NCBI GenBank assembly: GCA_024330265.1
Contig: JANDLT010000019.1
Location: forward strand, 17,763-81,762
Length of the DNA: 64,000 nt
Source: Pyrinomonadaceae bacterium MAG19_C2-C3
Lineage (GTDB): Bacteria > Acidobacteriota > Blastocatellia > Pyrinomonadales > Pyrinomonadaceae
Reading direction: 5' to 3'
Both the position numbers and the translations under genes were made by a program. Every line of letters begins with the position of its first letter. Position 1 is the stretch's first letter. The notes below the pieces were generated by a model. It was not told the DNA's origin, made no database searches, and saw only the letters and a program-made list of their open reading frames with translations. Of the stretch, positions 18,418-27,926 are shown piece by piece.

Positions 18418-19605
18418 ATGTCTTCAAATTACTCTCCGGCAGAAGCGGTTGACGCCGAATTGTGTTCGTCTCTCAAACGCGCGGCGGCGACTACGAGCGG
18501 TACGCGGGCTGTGCGCGTGTTGCAAATCGGCAAATACTATCCGCCGCATAGAGGCGGCATGGAGTCTCATCTGCAAACGCTGTGCGCGCGGTTAAAGCAT
18601 TTGATGGATGTCGAAGTCATCGTCGCTAATACCGAACGGCGTACCATTGAAGAAACGATTGACGGTATCAAAATCACGCGCGCCGGATGCATGATGAAGT
18701 TGGCTGCCGCGCCTGTTTGCCCGGCGATGGTACGAAAGATTCGCCAATCGCAAGCCGATCTCATACATATTCACTTGCCGAATCCGACGGCGATTCTCGC
18801 CTATCTTGCGAGCAATCAACGCGGGCGACTTGTCTTCACTTACCACAGTGACATCGTGCAACAGAAATACTTGAGTCGCGGTTTCGACCCCGTGTTGCGC
18901 TATGCCCTTGATAAGGCGGAAGCGATTATCGCTTCGTCGCCTAACCTGATTGATGAGTCAAGCGTGCTGAAGACTTTTCGTCATCGTTGTCACGTCATTC
19001 CTTTCGGCATCGAAACCAAAACTTTCGCGGCGGCGTGCGCGACGAAAGTGCGACGGATACGCGAGCAGTTCGGTTCGCGTTTGGTTCTTGGTGTCGGGCG
19101 ACTCGTCTATTACAAAGGATTTGAATTTTTAGTGCGTGCGATGCGGCACGTTGACGCCAACTTGCTTATCGTTGGGCAGGGACCGTTGCATGAACATCTT
19201 GTGAATCTCGCCCAGTCGCACGGCATCGGCAACCGCGTTACTTTTTTAACCGACGTGAAAGACGTGACGCCTTATTATCATGCCGCCGATGTTTTCGCCC
19301 TGCCTTCGATTGCGCGCAACGAAGCCTTCGGCATCGTTCAACTCGAAGCGATGGCTGCCGGAAAGCCCGTCGTTAATACGCATTTGCCGTCGGGCGTGCC
19401 GTTCGTCTCCGTTGATAAAGTCACGGGGCTGACCGTTCCGCCCGCCGACGCGGAAGCACTCGCCGGAGCGATTAACGGTTTGCTCGACGACCCAAACCGG
19501 AGTACGGCTTACGGGCAAGCGGGCAAACGCCGCGTGGCGCGAGAATTCGACCTTGACTTGATGATGCGAAACACAATCGAACTGTACGAAAAAGTTTTGC
19601 GATGA
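18418..19605 (+). CDS. GT4 family glycosyltransferase (mannosyltransferase-like)
   Basis: A 395-residue GT-B enzyme resembling WbaZ/PimB-type mannosyltransferases. Acceptor domain VLQIGKYYPPHRGGMESHLQTL, linker VIPFGIETKTF, donor domain LGVGRLVYYKGFEFLVRAM and LLIVGQGP, and EX7E in NEAFGIVQLEAMAAGKPVV. The N-terminal 35 residues before RVLQIGKYY are an unusual low-complexity extension. It is the last gene of the polysaccharide cluster; the next gene is on the opposite strand. Confidence 0.87.
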   Translation: MSSNYSPAEAVDAELCSSLKRAAATTSGTRAVRVLQIGKYYPPHRGGMESHLQTLCARLKHLMDVEVIVANTERRTIEETIDGIKITRAGCMMKLAAAPVCPAMVRKIRQSQADLIHIHLPNPTAILAYLASNQRGRLVFTYHSDIVQQKYLSRGFDPVLRYALDKAEAIIASSPNLIDESSVLKTFRHRCHVIPFGIETKTFAAACATKVRRIREQFGSRLVLGVGRLVYYKGFEFLVRAMRHVDANLLIVGQGPLHEHLVNLAQSHGIGNRVTFLTDVKDVTPYYHAADVFALPSIARNEAFGIVQLEAMAAGKPVVNTHLPSGVPFVSVDKVTGLTVPPADAEALAGAINGLLDDPNRSTAYGQAGKRRVAREFDLDLMMRNTIELYEKVLR

Positions 19606-19629
19606 AAGGTCGTCCTTGATTATTGCCAA

Positions 19630-20028
19630 TCATCCTTGTTCGTCGAGCCTTAGCGCGACGGAATTCATGCAATAGCGCAAGCCCGTCGGCTTCGGTCCGT
19701 CGTCGAAGACATGACCGAGATGTGAGCCGCATCTGTCACACACGACTTCCGTGCGAGTCATGCCGTGGCTGCGGTCAACATGCTCTGCCACGCTCGCAAT
19801 GCCGATTGGCTCGAAGAAGCTGGGCCAGCCACAACCGGCGTCGAACTTTGCGTCTGACCTGAACAAAGAGTTGCCGCACGCCGCGCACTTGTACACGCCT
19901 TCCTTATCCGTCGCGTTATATTCGCCCGTAAATGGTCGCTCTGTTCCACGTTCGCGCAGCACGCGATACTGCTCCGGGGTAAGTTCCTGCCGCCATTGCT
20001 CATCGGTCTTCGTAATTTTCTCAGTCAT
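19630..20028 (-). CDS. msrB: Peptide-methionine (R)-S-oxide reductase MsrB
   Basis: Reduces the R-epimer of methionine sulfoxide in oxidised proteins using thioredoxin. The 132-residue protein has the two zinc Cys pairs (CAAC and CDRC), [22 protein letters not shown], and the catalytic cysteine in RYCMNSVAL near the C-terminus. The ATG at 20028 is chosen over a GTG one codon upstream because a gaaggag ribosome-binding site lies five to six bases ahead of it. It is encoded against both flanking operons and is a housekeeping repair gene rather than part of them. Confidence 0.95.
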   Translation of the reverse strand: MTEKITKTDEQWRQELTPEQYRVLRERGTERPFTGEYNATDKEGVYKCAACGNSLFRSDAKFDAGCGWPSFFEPIGIASVAEHVDRSHGMTRTEVVCDRCGSHLGHVFDDGPKPTGLRYCMNSVALRLDEQG

Positions 20029-20142
20029 CACTGCTCCTTCATCCTCACGTTTGCTTTAGTGTTACTTGAGATTTAGATACACCGCAGGGCGAAAGCGTTC
20101 GTCGCGGTTGCCTTCCGGGACTGCTTCTCCCCGCAAGTGGAA

Positions 20143-20170
20143 TTGACAACTCGCGTCGGGTGTTGATAAT
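20143..20170 (+). promoter_or_regulatory. Predicted sigma-70 type promoter
   Basis: TTGACA at 20143-20148 and GATAAT at 20165-20170 are separated by 16 bases, a near-consensus housekeeping promoter on the + strand. Transcription would begin near 20177 and give a leader of about 285 bases before the GH2 gene at 20463. The rest of the 431-base gap between msrB and GH2 shows no gene; it is the likely control region for the sugar operon and could contain the operator for the LacI-type regulator at 25178. Confidence 0.55.
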
Positions 20171-20462
20171 AGGCGCACCCAAAGTTAAACGGTTATTTAT
20201 CAGATTTAAGCGATTACCTCATCCGGCTTTTCCGTTGCCAATCAGTATCATTAGCCGAAAACCCAGAACCGCGTTGTCCGGCTTGTACGCAGACGTTTGT
20301 TTGAAAGAAGGGAAGCGTTCGGTTCGTGGCGGTTGATACCTTCCCGCCACTTGAGCCTTAGCTTTCATTGCCGACGAAACGACTTGTCGTAGCGGTTCGG
20401 CGGATTCGAGTTTTGGTGCTGCACAACCCCGCTATATAAAGAAATTCTTGACTGGAGAATCT

Positions 20463-22349
20463 ATGCAATCGGCTCACGCGCAACAATTCAAATTCTCTTT
20501 GCTTAAATTTTCGTGTTGCCTGTTGGTGTTGTATCTGGCGGCAATCGCGGCGCACGCGCAAACATCGAACGTTGTGCCGCGTCCCGAATATCCCCGACCC
20601 GACTTTGTGCGCGCCGAATGGCAAACGTTAAACGGGACTTGGGAATTTGATTTCGACGATGCGAACAAAGGTATCGCGGAAGGTTGGTACAAAGGTGAGA
20701 GGCGTTTGACGCGAACGATTCAAGTTCCTTTTGCGTTTCAAGCGAAGCTGTCGGGCATCGGTGATACAAGCTTTCACGATGTGGTCTGGTATCGCCGTCA
20801 GGTTTCCGTTCCCGATTCGTATCGCGCGGGTGGTAAGCGTGTGATGCTCAACTTCGGAGCGGTGGATTATGAAACGCGAATCTGGATTAACGGGGCGCAG
20901 GCGGGCGCGCATCGCGGCGGCAACATCGGCTTCGCTTGTGACATAACGCCTTATTTGAAAGCGGGGGATAACGTGATTGTCGTGCGCGCGTTCGACCCTT
21001 CGGAAGACCGCACGATTCCGCGCGGCAAGCAATTCTGGAAGCAACAATCGGAAGCGATATGGTACACGCGCACGTCCGGCATCTGGCAAAGCGTCTGGTT
21101 GGAATCCGTCGCCCCCACGCACATCAAACGCCTGCGGGTGACGCCCGATGTTGATAACTCGCAAGTCGCCATCGAAGCCGTATTAAATGATGATGCCGCG
21201 ACGAACGTGGGCGCGTCGGATTTGCGCGTCCGTGTCGCTCTGCGCTTTGAGAATCAAGAGCGCGGGCGTTCGGAGATTGCGGCGACAAACATGGAGGACG
21301 GTTCGCGTCCCGTGATGTTAATCAAACTCCACAACCAACAATTATGGAGTCCCGAACGTCCCGCGCTTTATGACATGACGATTGAACTCGTCGGCGCGAA
21401 CGGGCAAGTTTTGGATAAAGTCGAAAGCTATTTCGGGCAGCGCAAAGTCTCTCATCATGACGGGCGGATTTACTTAAACAACGAACCGTACTATCTAAAG
21501 ATGGTCTTAGACCAAGGCTACTGGCAGGACGGCATCTTGACGCCGCCTTCGGATGAAGCGATGCAGTACGACATCAGGATGACGAAGGCTTTCGGCTTCA
21601 ACGGTTCGCGCAAACATCAGAAAGTCGAAGACCCGCGCTGGCTCTACCATTGCGACAAAATGGGTTTAATCGTGTGGGGCGAGATGGCGAATGCGTTCGA
21701 TATTTACACCGATGCTTACGTCGCGCGCTTTATGGAAGAATGGCAACAGGCTGTCGAGCGTGACTATAATCATCCCTCAATCATCGCGTGGACGCCGATA
21801 AACGAATCGTGGGGCGTCACCCGCATCCTGACCGACAAGCGACAGCAGGCACACGTCAAAGCACTTTACTACTTGACTCATTCGCTTGATGCGACCCGTT
21901 TGGTTTCCGATAACGACGGTTGGGAACACACCGACACGACCGATATTTTCGGCATCCACGACTACGCACGCACGGGCGACGAGTTCGCGGCGAAGTACAA
22001 GATTTTGGAAACCGATAAAACCAACATCCCGCGCAACGGTAGGGAAGCGTTGGCATTCGGATATAAATACAACAATACTCCGATTGTCTTGACGGAGTTC
22101 GGGGGCATCGCGTACCGCTTCAACGACCGGAGAGTTGCTAATGAATTCGGTTATGGCAACACCGAACCGACGAAAGAAGCGTTTATGAACAGGCTTGACG
22201 GTTTGGTGAGAGCCGTGCGCGCCAACCGTGCGATTGCCGGTTATTGCTATACGCAACTGACCGATGTTGAGCAAGAGATTAACGGCTTGATGACGTATGA
22301 CCGCAAACCGAAAGCGACGGCGCAAGAGTTCGCGCGCATCTTCAACTAG
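20463..22349 (+). CDS. Secreted glycoside hydrolase family 2 enzyme
   Basis: A 628-residue GH2 enzyme (beta-galactosidase/glucuronidase superfamily). Residues 1-33 are a signal peptide ending AAHAQ, so it is exported. A jelly-roll sugar-binding domain (about 45-215, LNGTWEFDFDD, WYRRQVSVP) and an Ig-like domain precede a TIM barrel with the acid/base Glu448 (TPINESWG) and the nucleophile Glu545 (VLTEFGG). The ATG at 20463 is chosen for the ctggag site five bases ahead. It lies upstream of galT, galK and a galactofuranose-type transporter; because GH2 includes reported galactofuranosidases, either galactose form is possible. Confidence 0.9.
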   Translation: MQSAHAQQFKFSLLKFSCCLLVLYLAAIAAHAQTSNVVPRPEYPRPDFVRAEWQTLNGTWEFDFDDANKGIAEGWYKGERRLTRTIQVPFAFQAKLSGIGDTSFHDVVWYRRQVSVPDSYRAGGKRVMLNFGAVDYETRIWINGAQAGAHRGGNIGFACDITPYLKAGDNVIVVRAFDPSEDRTIPRGKQFWKQQSEAIWYTRTSGIWQSVWLESVAPTHIKRLRVTPDVDNSQVAIEAVLNDDAATNVGASDLRVRVALRFENQERGRSEIAATNMEDGSRPVMLIKLHNQQLWSPERPALYDMTIELVGANGQVLDKVESYFGQRKVSHHDGRIYLNNEPYYLKMVLDQGYWQDGILTPPSDEAMQYDIRMTKAFGFNGSRKHQKVEDPRWLYHCDKMGLIVWGEMANAFDIYTDAYVARFMEEWQQAVERDYNHPSIIAWTPINESWGVTRILTDKRQQAHVKALYYLTHSLDATRLVSDNDGWEHTDTTDIFGIHDYARTGDEFAAKYKILETDKTNIPRNGREALAFGYKYNNTPIVLTEFGGIAYRFNDRRVANEFGYGNTEPTKEAFMNRLDGLVRAVRANRAIAGYCYTQLTDVEQEINGLMTYDRKPKATAQEFARIFN

Positions 22350-22462
22350 AAGCGATTTTATAAATAATTTCGTGTCCGTTTAGAGGTGGGCTATGCCGCC
22401 GAGTCGCACCGGAGGGCATAGCCATCCTCTAAACTTCCGGTCTGTATTTATGAGACCGCTTC
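22348..22462. repeat. Nested inverted repeat after GH2 gene
   Basis: Inner arms tttagaggtgggctatgcc (from 22379) and ggcatagccatcctctaaa (to 22433) pair over 19 bases with one mismatch. Outer arms agaagcg..ttataaata and tatttatga..cgcttct extend the palindrome to about 115 bases. It sits directly after the GH2 stop and may end or attenuate transcription into the galT unit. Confidence 0.7.
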
Positions 22463-22514
22463 TAATAAAGTTTGACGGTAGAAGTTCAATTTGAAAAGTC
22501 CGACACTCACGAAC

Positions 22515-22784
22515 ATGAACGACACCGCACCACACACGCCGCTTGATGCACGCCGCACGCGAATGGACGACGGGCGGTACTTGATTTATTTCACGTTCGA
22601 GGGAAGCGACGCATCGTCTCCGAACGTCGCGCCCGCCAACGCCGCAAGGGTCAAATCCGAACCCGACGCGCAACAGATCGCCACCGATAGCGCGGCGACG
22701 GAAGCGGCTTTGGAGACAATCGAAAAGCCCGTGACCGAAAAGGCGAATAAAGAAACTGTAAGGGAAGGAGACGGAAATGTCTGA
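22515..22784 (+). CDS. Small ORF resembling the N-terminal segment of GalT
   Basis: An 89-residue reading frame (ATG 22515, alternative TTG 22491) overlapping the galT start by eight bases. Residues about 10-25 (RRTRMDDGRYLIYFTFEG) resemble the 'TRLADGRELIYFD' segment that begins the longer actinobacterial-type galactose-1-phosphate uridylyltransferases, as I recall that family. The rest is Ala/Glu-rich and low in complexity. The following ORF has its own strong ribosome-binding site, so the segment appears to be made as a separate, translationally coupled peptide. The alternative is a frameshift from an ancestral full-length gene. Confidence 0.55.
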   Translation: MNDTAPHTPLDARRTRMDDGRYLIYFTFEGSDASSPNVAPANAARVKSEPDAQQIATDSAATEAALETIEKPVTEKANKETVREGDGNV

Positions 22785-23790
22785 ACTGCGCTGGAATCCG
22801 TTGATGGGCGAATGGGTTGCGACCGCGACCGAAAGACAGGAGCGGACTTTCTTGCCGCCCGCCGATTTCTGCCCTTTGTGTCCGACGAAACCCGGCGGCT
22901 TTCCGACCGAAATACCGGAAGCCGCATATGACATCGTGGTGTTTGAAAATCGCTTTCCTTCCTTGCGCTCACACCCGCCCGCCCCGGCTGTCGAAGGCAC
23001 GGAACTCTATCCCGTGCGTCCGGCGCAAGGCGTCTGCGAAGTCGTGGTTTATTCCTCGCGCCACACTTCGACGCTCGCGGATGAGAGCATCGAACAGATT
23101 CATCAACTCGTTCAGGTTTGGACGCATCGCTTTCGTGAATTGGACGCTTTGGATTTCGTCCATTACGTTTTCATGTTCGAGAACAAAGGCGAGGCAATCG
23201 GCGTCACGCTTCATCACCCGCACGGGCAGATTTACGCTTACCCGTTCATCCCGCCGCGCGTCGAACACGAGCTAAAGCAGTGCGCGGAACACACCGCCCG
23301 CACGGGACGCAACTTGATTTTAGACATCCTCGAACAAGAACGAACGGACGGGCGGCGCATCATCGCGGAGAACAATTCGTTCACCGCGTTCATACCTTTC
23401 TTCGCACGCTATCCGTTCGAGACGTACATCATCGCCCGTCGCCCTTTGGTTCTCGCGCCGACCGACTTTACACCGCAAGAAGCACGCGATTTAGCCGAGA
23501 TACTGAAACAAGTTCTCGTCGCGTTCGATAACTTATTCAACGTCAAATTTCCTTACATGATGGTTCTGCACGGCAGACCTTCAGACAAATCCGGTGAAGC
23601 GGATTACAGTCACTATCAATTTCACATAGAGTTTTATCCGCCTTTGCGAACCGCGACGAAACTTAAATATCTCGCCGGTTCGGAATCCGGGGCGGGGCTG
23701 TTCATCAACGACACGCTCGCCGAAGTCAAAGCCGCAGAGTTGCGTTCGCACATCTCGCCCGTCGTCTGGCAAGCGAACGCCTCCGAATAA
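22777..23790 (+). CDS. galT: Galactose-1-phosphate uridylyltransferase
   Basis: Leloir pathway enzyme exchanging UMP between UDP-glucose and galactose-1-phosphate. The 337 residues contain the zinc ligands Cys32 and Cys35 (FCPLCP), VFENRFPSL, and the active site HHPHGQIYAYPFIPP with the uridylylated His149. The ATG at 22777 follows a good ggaaggag site at six-base spacing. galK follows after 70 bases, and an eight-base overlap joins it to the small upstream ORF. Confidence 0.94.
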   Translation: MSELRWNPLMGEWVATATERQERTFLPPADFCPLCPTKPGGFPTEIPEAAYDIVVFENRFPSLRSHPPAPAVEGTELYPVRPAQGVCEVVVYSSRHTSTLADESIEQIHQLVQVWTHRFRELDALDFVHYVFMFENKGEAIGVTLHHPHGQIYAYPFIPPRVEHELKQCAEHTARTGRNLILDILEQERTDGRRIIAENNSFTAFIPFFARYPFETYIIARRPLVLAPTDFTPQEARDLAEILKQVLVAFDNLFNVKFPYMMVLHGRPSDKSGEADYSHYQFHIEFYPPLRTATKLKYLAGSESGAGLFINDTLAEVKAAELRSHISPVVWQANASE

Positions 23791-23860
23791 AGACGAATAG
23801 AATCTTGTGACTGCGTTCACCGCGCTTTCCAAGCGTGGTGTGGATTGAAACAACAAAATC

Positions 23861-25120
23861 ATGCACGAAAGCGAAGCATCATCGCGCACGTTACCGACCG
23901 ACGCGCAATCTGTAACCGCCGCGTTTCATAAACTTTTCGAGGGACACGAAACGGCGGAAGTGCGGCTATTTCGCGCTCCCGGCAGAGTCAACTTGATTGG
24001 CGAACACACGGATTACAATGACGGTTTTGTCTTGCCCATCGCTATCAATTATCACTCGACGATTGCCGCCGCCGCGCGGGATGATTCCCGTGTGCGCGTG
24101 CATACGATGAACCGTGACGAAACGCTCGAATTCGATTTAGAGGACACGGCTAAACCGCCGCGCGGCAGTTGGCTCAACTACATCGCAGGCACGGCGCGCG
24201 GACTCACCGAAGGGGGAATTGCACTTCGCGGCGCGGACATGGTTCTGGTGTCGGATGTGCCGGAAGGCGGCGGGCTGTCGTCATCCGCCGCGCTCGAAGT
24301 CTCCGCCGGGTTCGCGCTTCTGCGGCTCGCGGGTGTGGAAGTTGACTTGATAAATCTCGCCCGCGCCGGACAGTACGCCGAACACAATTACGTCGGCACG
24401 CGCAGCGGAATCATGGATCAATACATCGCCGCGATGGGACGCGAGAATCATGCCCTGTTGATTGATTGTCGCTCGCTCGAATCCGCGCTTGTGCCGCTCG
24501 ATTCATCAAAGTATGAACTCCTGATTTGCAATACCAACGTCAAGCATTCGCTCGCCAACAGTGAATACAACACGCGCCGCGCCGAGTGCGAAAAGGCGGT
24601 TGAACTTTTGCGCGAGGCGTTGCCGCACATCACGGCATTGCGTGATGTCAGCATCGAAGATTTCAAACGTCATCAAGATTTGCTGCCCGATGTGATTAAA
24701 CGCCGCGCCCGTCACGTCGTGACCGAGAACGAACGAACGCTTGAAACGGTCGAAGCCCTGCGCCGCAACAACATGAAGAAAGTCGGTGAACTGATGTACG
24801 CCTCGCACGTCTCTTTGCGCGACGATTACGCGGTCAGTTGCCTCGAACTCGACACCTTAATTGAGATTGCGCGCGAACACGAAATCGTCGCCGGTGCGCG
24901 CATGACGGGCGGCGGTTTCGGCGGTTGCACCGTCAATCTCGTCCGGCGCGATACGATAAACAATACCGAGAATGGCGGCTTGAAAAGTTTCACTGAGAAC
25001 CTCAAGCGCGAATACCATCTCCGCATCAAACGCAAAACCGGACGCGAACTCCACGCGAGTATCTATCACGCCGTGCCGAGCGACGGGGTGCATGAACTAT
25101 TTAACGACGTTACGCAGTAA
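23861..25120 (+). CDS. galK: Galactokinase
   Basis: GHMP-family kinase that phosphorylates galactose at C1 with ATP. The 419-residue protein has the galactokinase signature GRVNLIGEHTDYNDGF (41-56), the ATP loop EGGGLSSSAALE near 135, the catalytic-base region GIMDQYIAAMG and the C-terminal ARMTGGGFGGCTVNLV. Length and motifs are normal. It lies 70 bases after galT and about 57 bases before the LacI-type regulator start, so the three genes are one unit. Confidence 0.95.
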   Translation: MHESEASSRTLPTDAQSVTAAFHKLFEGHETAEVRLFRAPGRVNLIGEHTDYNDGFVLPIAINYHSTIAAAARDDSRVRVHTMNRDETLEFDLEDTAKPPRGSWLNYIAGTARGLTEGGIALRGADMVLVSDVPEGGGLSSSAALEVSAGFALLRLAGVEVDLINLARAGQYAEHNYVGTRSGIMDQYIAAMGRENHALLIDCRSLESALVPLDSSKYELLICNTNVKHSLANSEYNTRRAECEKAVELLREALPHITALRDVSIEDFKRHQDLLPDVIKRRARHVVTENERTLETVEALRRNNMKKVGELMYASHVSLRDDYAVSCLELDTLIEIAREHEIVAGARMTGGGFGGCTVNLVRRDTINNTENGGLKSFTENLKREYHLRIKRKTGRELHASIYHAVPSDGVHELFNDVTQ

Positions 25121-25177
25121 GGAAAACGCGCTCGTCAGACGGGCGTGTCCACAGTCTTCAGCAATTCTCAAAAAGAG

Positions 25178-26185
25178 ATGCGAATTAAAGACATCGCCGA
25201 TGCCGCAGGAGTTTCGACCGCGACCGTTTCGCATGTTATCAACAACACGCGCTTCGTCACGGAGGAAACCCGCACGCGCGTCGAAGAAGTCATCAAAACC
25301 CTTAATTATTATCCGAACGCGCAAGCCCGCTCGCTCGCTTTAGGGCGCAGCATGACGCTCGGACTCGTCGTGTCGGACATTGCCAATCCGTTCTTCCCCG
25401 AACTCGTCAAAGCGATTGAGGCGGCGGCTTACGAACACGGTTACGATGTGATTCTCGCCAACACTTCCTACGACGCCGGGCGCACGCTCAAGTATGTTCA
25501 CCGCTTTATCGAACGCCGTCTGGCGGGTGTGGTGCTGATGACTTCCGAACTCGACCCGCGCTTAATTGACGAACTCGCGCGCAAAGCCGTTCCCGTCGTG
25601 TTTCTCGATTTGGGTTCGGCGGGAGCGCAAATGTCGAACATCGTCGTTGATTACGAACGCGGCATCGAAGACGCGATAAAGCATTTGCACAAACTCGGAC
25701 ATGAGCGCATCGCGTTTATCGGCGGACCCAAGCATCTACGTTCGGCAAACAAGCGGTTGCAAGCTTTTCGTGATTCGCTCGCGCGTCACCTGCCGCACAT
25801 CGCGCCGCTCATCTACGAAGGCGATTTTCAATTCACGGGCGGCGAATGTGCGGCGAATCAGATGCTTGCCGCCAACCCGAAACCGACGGCGGTCGTCGCC
25901 GCCAACGACATGATGGCGTTCGGCGTGATGCGCGCCGCTCACCACGCCGGAGTGTGTATCCCCGAAGATTTATCGCTCATCGGTTATGACGACATCGCGT
26001 TTGCATCGTTCACCCAACCCGGATTGACAACCGTGTGTCTGCCGCGCGCCGAACTCGGACGGCAAGCTGTGACCGCATTGATGCAAACAATAAATCACCC
26101 GGAGCGGCAAGGCATCGAGATTCACATTGCGACTTATCTTATCGAACGCGGTTCGACCGCTCCGCCGAACACGGAAGCACGATGA
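25178..26185 (+). CDS. LacI family transcriptional regulator
   Basis: A 335-residue repressor. The start at 25178 gives the standard LacI N-terminus MRIKDIADAAGVSTATVSHV, a helix-turn-helix (residues 1-24) with hinge YYPNAQARSLA; an upstream in-frame GTG at 25145 is less likely. The periplasmic-binding-like core follows (LGLVVSDIANPFFPELV, VVFLDLGS, RIAFIGGP, AANDMMAFGV, LIGYDDIAFA). Its position inside the galK-GH43-transporter run suggests it senses the imported sugar and controls the operon, possibly from the region near 20143. Confidence 0.93.
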   Translation: MRIKDIADAAGVSTATVSHVINNTRFVTEETRTRVEEVIKTLNYYPNAQARSLALGRSMTLGLVVSDIANPFFPELVKAIEAAAYEHGYDVILANTSYDAGRTLKYVHRFIERRLAGVVLMTSELDPRLIDELARKAVPVVFLDLGSAGAQMSNIVVDYERGIEDAIKHLHKLGHERIAFIGGPKHLRSANKRLQAFRDSLARHLPHIAPLIYEGDFQFTGGECAANQMLAANPKPTAVVAANDMMAFGVMRAAHHAGVCIPEDLSLIGYDDIAFASFTQPGLTTVCLPRAELGRQAVTALMQTINHPERQGIEIHIATYLIERGSTAPPNTEAR

Positions 26186-26216
26186 ATCGAGAAAACCAAT
26201 CGGTCTGATAGATTTT

Positions 26217-27917
26217 ATGAAAACCAAAACACAACATGTCGCTTTACGTTGCCTTAACGTAACACTGCTTACCTTGCTTGTTCTGCTTGGAGCTAACTTC
26301 GACTTGGCGGCGTCACAACAGAGACGTGCGCCGCGTCGCGCCGCGCAGGTCGGCGCGAAGACTTATATCAATCCGGTGGTTGCCGGAGATTATCCCGACC
26401 CGTCTGTGATTCGCGTCGGACGCGATTACTACGCGACCGCGACATCGAGCGAGTGGGCTCCGCAGTTTCCGATTTTGCATTCGCGGGATTTAGTCAACTG
26501 GCAAGTCATCGGGGCGGTTTTCCAACAGCGTCCGGCGTGGTCTGTCGGCAATTACTGGGCTCCTGAAATCGCGGAAGACAAGGGACGTTATTACAATTAC
26601 TACACCGCGCGCCGTAAGCCGCAGGGCGCGGAAAAAGAAGGTCCCTTGTGCGTCGCCGTCGCCACCGCCGCGCGTCCCGCCGGACCCTACACGGACAGGG
26701 GCGCGCTGGTTTGTCAGGATGCCGGTTCGATTGACGGCTTTCCGATTCGGGATGAAAACGGCAAACGCTTTTTGGTGTGGAAAGAGGACGGCAATTCGCG
26801 CAACTTGCCGACGCCGCTCTGGGCGCAAGAGTTGACCGAAGACGGAACTAAACTCATCGGACAAAAGCAGGAACTCATGCGAAACACCGAAGCGTGGGAA
26901 GCCCAACTCATCGAAGGTCCGGCGATTGTGCGGCGCAACGGATATTTTTATATGTTCTATGCCGGCAACGCCTGTTGCGGTTTGGGGTGCAATTACGCGA
27001 CGGGTATCGCCCGTTCAAAAACTCTTTTGGGGAATTGGGAAAAATACGATGCGAACCCGATTCTGAAAGGGAATGACGAATGGAAATGTCCCGGTCACGG
27101 TACGCTTGTTTCGACTCCCGACGGTAGGGACTTTTTGATGTATCACGCTTATCACCCGCGAGATTTCGTGTATGTCGGACGGCAAGCACTGCTCGATGAA
27201 GTGACGTGGACAAGCGACGGTTGGGCGCAGATAAATAACAATCAAGGCGCGTCCGGGCAATCCGTGTCACCGCTTCGCACTGTTGAGCGCAACGACGAAT
27301 ACACGTTCTTCGACGACTTCAATTCTCCCGCCTTGCTTCCCGGCTGGCAGTGGTTACAGAACAACGAACCGACGATTCGCATCGCGCGCGGCAGCCTTAT
27401 GTTGTCACCTTCAACGCAAGCCAAAAATCCGAACGACATGCTCGCGGCGGCAGTCGGTTACTGGACGACGACAGGGGATTACACGGCGACGACGATTGTA
27501 AATACGCGCCGTTTGAACGCGGGGGCAAACGCCGGAATCACGGCGTTCGGCGACGCGGAAAACGCGCTTGGCTTGGTCGTCGAAAGAGACGGTAAGTTGA
27601 CGTTGTTCAAGCGTGAGAAAAATCAAAACACCATGTTGCCGACGAATCAACCGAGGATTCGTCAAGTGTCTCCGCTCGTTCATCTTCGCATGACCGCGAC
27701 GGGCGGCAACACGTTTCAATTCGCGGCGAGCGTTGACGGGCGGCGATTTACCGACATCGGCACAAGCGTTGACGGCAAGTTTCTACCGCCGTGGGACAGA
27801 GGCGTGCGCGTCGCTTTAACGGCGGGCGGCAATCGAAACGCGACGGGTGCGTTTGGTTCGCTTCGCATCGAGCCGTCGGCAAATTCGAGCGCGATGCGTG
27901 CCGTCGCTGGGCGTTAA
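26217..27917 (+). CDS. Secreted glycoside hydrolase family 43 enzyme
   Basis: A 566-residue exported protein. The ATG at 26217 is chosen because MKTKTQHVALRC begins a clean signal peptide ending near LAASQQ. The five-bladed beta-propeller of GH43 follows: catalytic base Asp in AGDYPDPSVIRVGRDYY, ILHSRDLVNWQVIG, transition-state Asp in GSIDGFPIRD, and acid Glu in LIEGPAIVRRNGYFYM. From about residue 365 a concanavalin-like C-terminal module (FFDDFNSPALLPGW) resembles the GH43 C2 domain. GH43 includes beta-xylosidases, alpha-L-arabinofuranosidases and some galactofuranosidases; the neighbouring transporter favours a furanoside substrate. Confidence 0.88.
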   Translation: MKTKTQHVALRCLNVTLLTLLVLLGANFDLAASQQRRAPRRAAQVGAKTYINPVVAGDYPDPSVIRVGRDYYATATSSEWAPQFPILHSRDLVNWQVIGAVFQQRPAWSVGNYWAPEIAEDKGRYYNYYTARRKPQGAEKEGPLCVAVATAARPAGPYTDRGALVCQDAGSIDGFPIRDENGKRFLVWKEDGNSRNLPTPLWAQELTEDGTKLIGQKQELMRNTEAWEAQLIEGPAIVRRNGYFYMFYAGNACCGLGCNYATGIARSKTLLGNWEKYDANPILKGNDEWKCPGHGTLVSTPDGRDFLMYHAYHPRDFVYVGRQALLDEVTWTSDGWAQINNNQGASGQSVSPLRTVERNDEYTFFDDFNSPALLPGWQWLQNNEPTIRIARGSLMLSPSTQAKNPNDMLAAAVGYWTTTGDYTATTIVNTRRLNAGANAGITAFGDAENALGLVVERDGKLTLFKREKNQNTMLPTNQPRIRQVSPLVHLRMTATGGNTFQFAASVDGRRFTDIGTSVDGKFLPPWDRGVRVALTAGGNRNATGAFGSLRIEPSANSSAMRAVAGR

Positions 27918-27926
27918 AATTTTGTA

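Noticed and set aside
25145..25177. Upstream GTG start for the LacI-type regulator
   Set aside because: It would add eleven residues ahead of the standard MRIKDIADAAGVS start of this family, so ATG 25178 is preferred.
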